Of a stretch of 5,565 nt of DNA, positions 5,483 to 5,565 are shown piece after piece. The DNA is from Methanomassiliicoccaceae archaeon. GTDB lineage: Archaea; Thermoplasmatota; Thermoplasmata; Methanomassiliicoccales; Methanomethylophilaceae. Position numbers and translations under genes: made by a program. Below the pieces are notes generated by a model. It did not search any database, had not been told where the DNA came from, and saw only the letters and a program-made list of their open reading frames with translations. The DNA is taken from positions 1-5,565 of the forward strand of contig WRNL01000102.1 of NCBI GenBank assembly GCA_009776625.1, written 5' to 3'. Each line of letters opens with the position of its first letter. Position 1 is the first letter of the stretch.

Positions 5483-5491
5483 ATAGATAAA
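5483..5491 (-). promoter_or_regulatory. TATA-box-like element of the flavoprotein-apgM operon
   Basis: The minus strand reads TTTTATCTA. Transcription about 26 bases downstream would begin near 5461, leaving a leader of roughly 15 bases that holds the AGAGG site and the palindrome. Confidence 0.5.
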
Positions 5492-5537
5492 ATGAATCGT
5501 AGGCTGGACCGCATGCCTCTGCGAGGGGACGGGCACG

Positions 5538-5548
5538 CCCCCCCCCCC
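5538..5548. repeat. 11-C homopolymer in the right-hand non-coding region
   Basis: Eleven consecutive C (G on the other strand) lie about 90-100 bases upstream of the flavoprotein start, beyond its TATA box. The 5457-5565 stretch holds no convincing gene. The tract could be a slippage-prone site or a sequencing/assembly miscount; which gene lies to its right is not visible. Confidence 0.7.
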
Positions 5549-5565
5549 TGCCCTATGATAACTGT

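Noticed and set aside
5447..5536. N-terminal extension of the flavoprotein to 5536
   Set aside because: The extra 30 residues lack similarity to the family and cover the TATA-like box and palindrome; the conserved start is MKVVGFNCSPRK.
1..5565. CRISPR arrays, tRNA or rRNA genes, insertion sequences, att sites
   Set aside because: I found no regularly spaced repeats, cloverleaf-like segments, rRNA motifs, transposase or terminal inverted repeats.

Overview
The window looks like archaeal chromosome, GC-rich, with tightly packed genes. Four things point to archaea. There are TATA-box-like sequences 22-28 bases upstream of start codons, so several transcripts would be leaderless. The phosphoglycerate mutase is of the archaeal ApgM type. 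The small iron-sulfur flavoprotein has the compact cysteine motif known from methanogens. Two short proteins begin with K-R-G followed by one hydrophobic helix, as archaeal type IV pilin-like proteins do. A methanogen-related member of Thermoplasmatota (for example Methanomassiliicoccales) fits, but this placement is inference. None of the six visible stop codons is TAG, which is compatible with that group but far too few to prove it.

Left part (1-727, minus strand): a cysteine-rich 176-aa protein with 13 Cys is followed, with a TGATG stop/start overlap, by a gene that runs off the left edge. That second gene has an N-terminal region rich in Tyr, Gly and Pro. I could not identify either with certainty. 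The best guess is an accessory protein and ATPase pair of an archaeal type II/type IV pilus-like secretion machine. The intergenic region 728-837 carries two divergent TATA boxes, one for this operon and one for the rightward gene.

Middle (838-3626, plus strand): a full-length U32-family protein (RlhA/YhbU-like, 634 aa), probably an iron-sulfur RNA hydroxylation factor rather than a true peptidase. It is followed by a promoter and two overlapping pilin-like membrane proteins of 135 and 146 aa. If the left-hand guess is right, pilus-type genes lie on both sides of the U32 gene.

Right part (3627-5446, minus strand): an operon of an Isf-type iron-sulfur flavoprotein and ApgM, coupled by an ATGA overlap. 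It converges on the pilin genes so tightly that the two stop codons abut in the palindrome TGATCA. A perfect 10-bp palindrome sits directly in front of the flavoprotein start, with a TATA-like box further upstream. The last ~120 bases hold no gene that I can see, but include an 11-C homopolymer.

Most of the window is housekeeping metabolism and RNA modification. The least explained parts are the left-edge cysteine-rich / Tyr-Gly-Pro pair and the pilin-like pair.
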